Positions 15,042 to 15,691 of a DNA stretch of 15,691 nt are shown here, piece by piece; position 1 is the first letter of the stretch; each line of letters begins with the position of its first letter. A program made the position numbers and the translations under genes. The notes beneath the pieces were generated by a model. That model made no database searches and was not told the DNA's origin. It worked only from the letters and a program-made list of their open reading frames with translations. Source of the DNA: Synechococcaceae bacterium WB8_1B_136 (GTDB lineage Bacteria; Cyanobacteriota; Cyanobacteriia; PCC-6307; Cyanobiaceae). The DNA lies in the NCBI GenBank assembly GCA_010029175.1, contig RGNC01000032.1, positions 1-15,691 on the forward strand, given 5' to 3'.

Positions 15042-15691
15042 TCACCCTACGCTTCCCTGTGTAGTGATACGAATGCTCTTTCCCCATGGCAGGTGGGTTC
15101 CAGTCTGACCACTCGCTGTGACAACCCACAGCAGCCGGCAGGGAGGTCGAATGGTCGGTTGACTAGCGAAGCCGTCTGTTAGATAAATACACCCGTCATA
15201 GCGTTGTCGACTGTCCTCCTTCAGCCACCGGAAGGCAGGATTGAAGTCTGTACCTCCACCACCATCCGCTTGAGCCGGTGGTGTCCCTCGGTAGGGATAG
15301 ACGTTTTGTACGGCGGCATCAGATTCAATCACCACAACCTCAGCACCGCTTCTGTGGATCAGAGCGATCTCGGCGAAGAAAACGGCCAATGTTTCAGGTC
15401 CGATCGACCCTGAGGTGTCCACCACCACGGCCAGCCTCTTCTCCCGCCGAATACGGACACCGGGATAGGTGCCAAATCGCTTGGAGCGCTTGCGATTGGT
15501 GCCCACCACTTTGGTGCGATAGCCGGACGAGGCAAACAGCCGCAGCGCCCTTGTCCAGTCGACCTGTGATTGCCCTTGTGCCTTGGGCTGCTCCAGCAGC
15601 GTTCGCAGCGACCCCGGCACATTGAGGTGGGTGCCTTTTACTGGACAGCCTCGGCTCCTGAAATCGTTAACTCCGGGCGGGAGGAACAGTG
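15042..15691 (-). CDS. VWA-like DUF2201 protein, C-terminal part (5' end beyond the right edge)
   Basis: The frame is open from the right edge to the TGA at 15042; a GTG at 15620 is internal, and family-like sequence continues upstream of it (LNVPGSLRTLLEQ), so the true start is outside the window. The visible part has a basic linker (KVDW-like QVDWTRALRLFASS, then RTKVVGTNRKRSKRFG) and a VWA-like domain with an intact metal-ion (MIDAS) set: DTSGS (about 15419-15405), GGGTDF, and YLTDG. This matches the C-terminal VWA-like half of DUF2201 proteins, whose N-terminal half is annotated as a putative metallopeptidase and is not seen here. Such genes commonly sit downstream of a MoxR-type AAA ATPase; that would be to the right of the window on this strand. 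The HtrA-like peptidase gene follows it. Confidence 0.88.
   Translation of the reverse strand, partial: LFLPPGVNDFRSRGCPVKGTHLNVPGSLRTLLEQPKAQGQSQVDWTRALRLFASSGYRTKVVGTNRKRSKRFGTYPGVRIRREKRLAVVVDTSGSIGPETLAVFFAEIALIHRSGAEVVVIESDAAVQNVYPYRGTPPAQADGGGGTDFNPAFRWLKEDSRQRYDGCIYLTDGFASQPTIRPPCRLLWVVTASGQTGTHLPWGKSIRITTQGSVG

Overview
The window looks like a picocyanobacterial chromosome of the Synechococcus/Cyanobium type. This rests on the very GC-rich left half (a hand count of 3121-3180 gives 48 G/C of 60), the compact biotin operon with a BioK-type esterase in place of BioH, and a Ski2-like helicase of the cyanobacterial sort. No rRNA gene is present to fix the taxon, and I saw no tRNA or CRISPR array.

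Left part (1-5188): a minus-strand biotin operon, read right to left as bioF, bioK, bioC, bioD, a 54-residue membrane peptide, then bioA. The first four genes overlap by 4 to 14 bases, so they are almost certainly co-transcribed and translationally coupled. Together they cover release of pimeloyl-ACP methyl ester chemistry (BioC, BioK), condensation with alanine (BioF), transamination (BioA) and ring closure to dethiobiotin (BioD). BioB is not in the window. bioA runs off the left edge, missing only the last base of its probable stop codon. A plus-strand 98-codon ORF with an excellent Shine-Dalgarno sits between the membrane-peptide gene and bioA, antisense to the bioA leader.

Middle (5383-8136): a 917-residue DECH-box helicase, divergent from bioF.

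Right part (about 8137-15691): composition changes abruptly. A hand count of 9241-9300 gives 24 G/C of 60, and the genes are mostly of unknown or accessory type. A plus-strand three-gene unit (8479-10778) encodes a multi-membrane-span protein with a charged central region, a small acidic protein and a DUF2939 membrane-anchored protein. It converges on a minus-strand gene for a tandem CbbX/SpoVK-type AAA+ ATPase with two intact ATPase modules. A 429-base gap with possible divergent promoters and a possible decayed ORF follows, then a YbjN/CesT-like (TY-Chap) putative chaperone on the plus strand. Converging on that are, on the minus strand, a trypsin/HtrA-like serine peptidase with PDZ domain and no signal peptide, and a VWA-like DUF2201 protein cut by the right edge. 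The combination of AAA+ remodeller, peptide-binding chaperone, cytosolic protease and VWA-like protein suggests a protein-remodelling or conflict-type module. That is inference from domain content; no function is shown directly.
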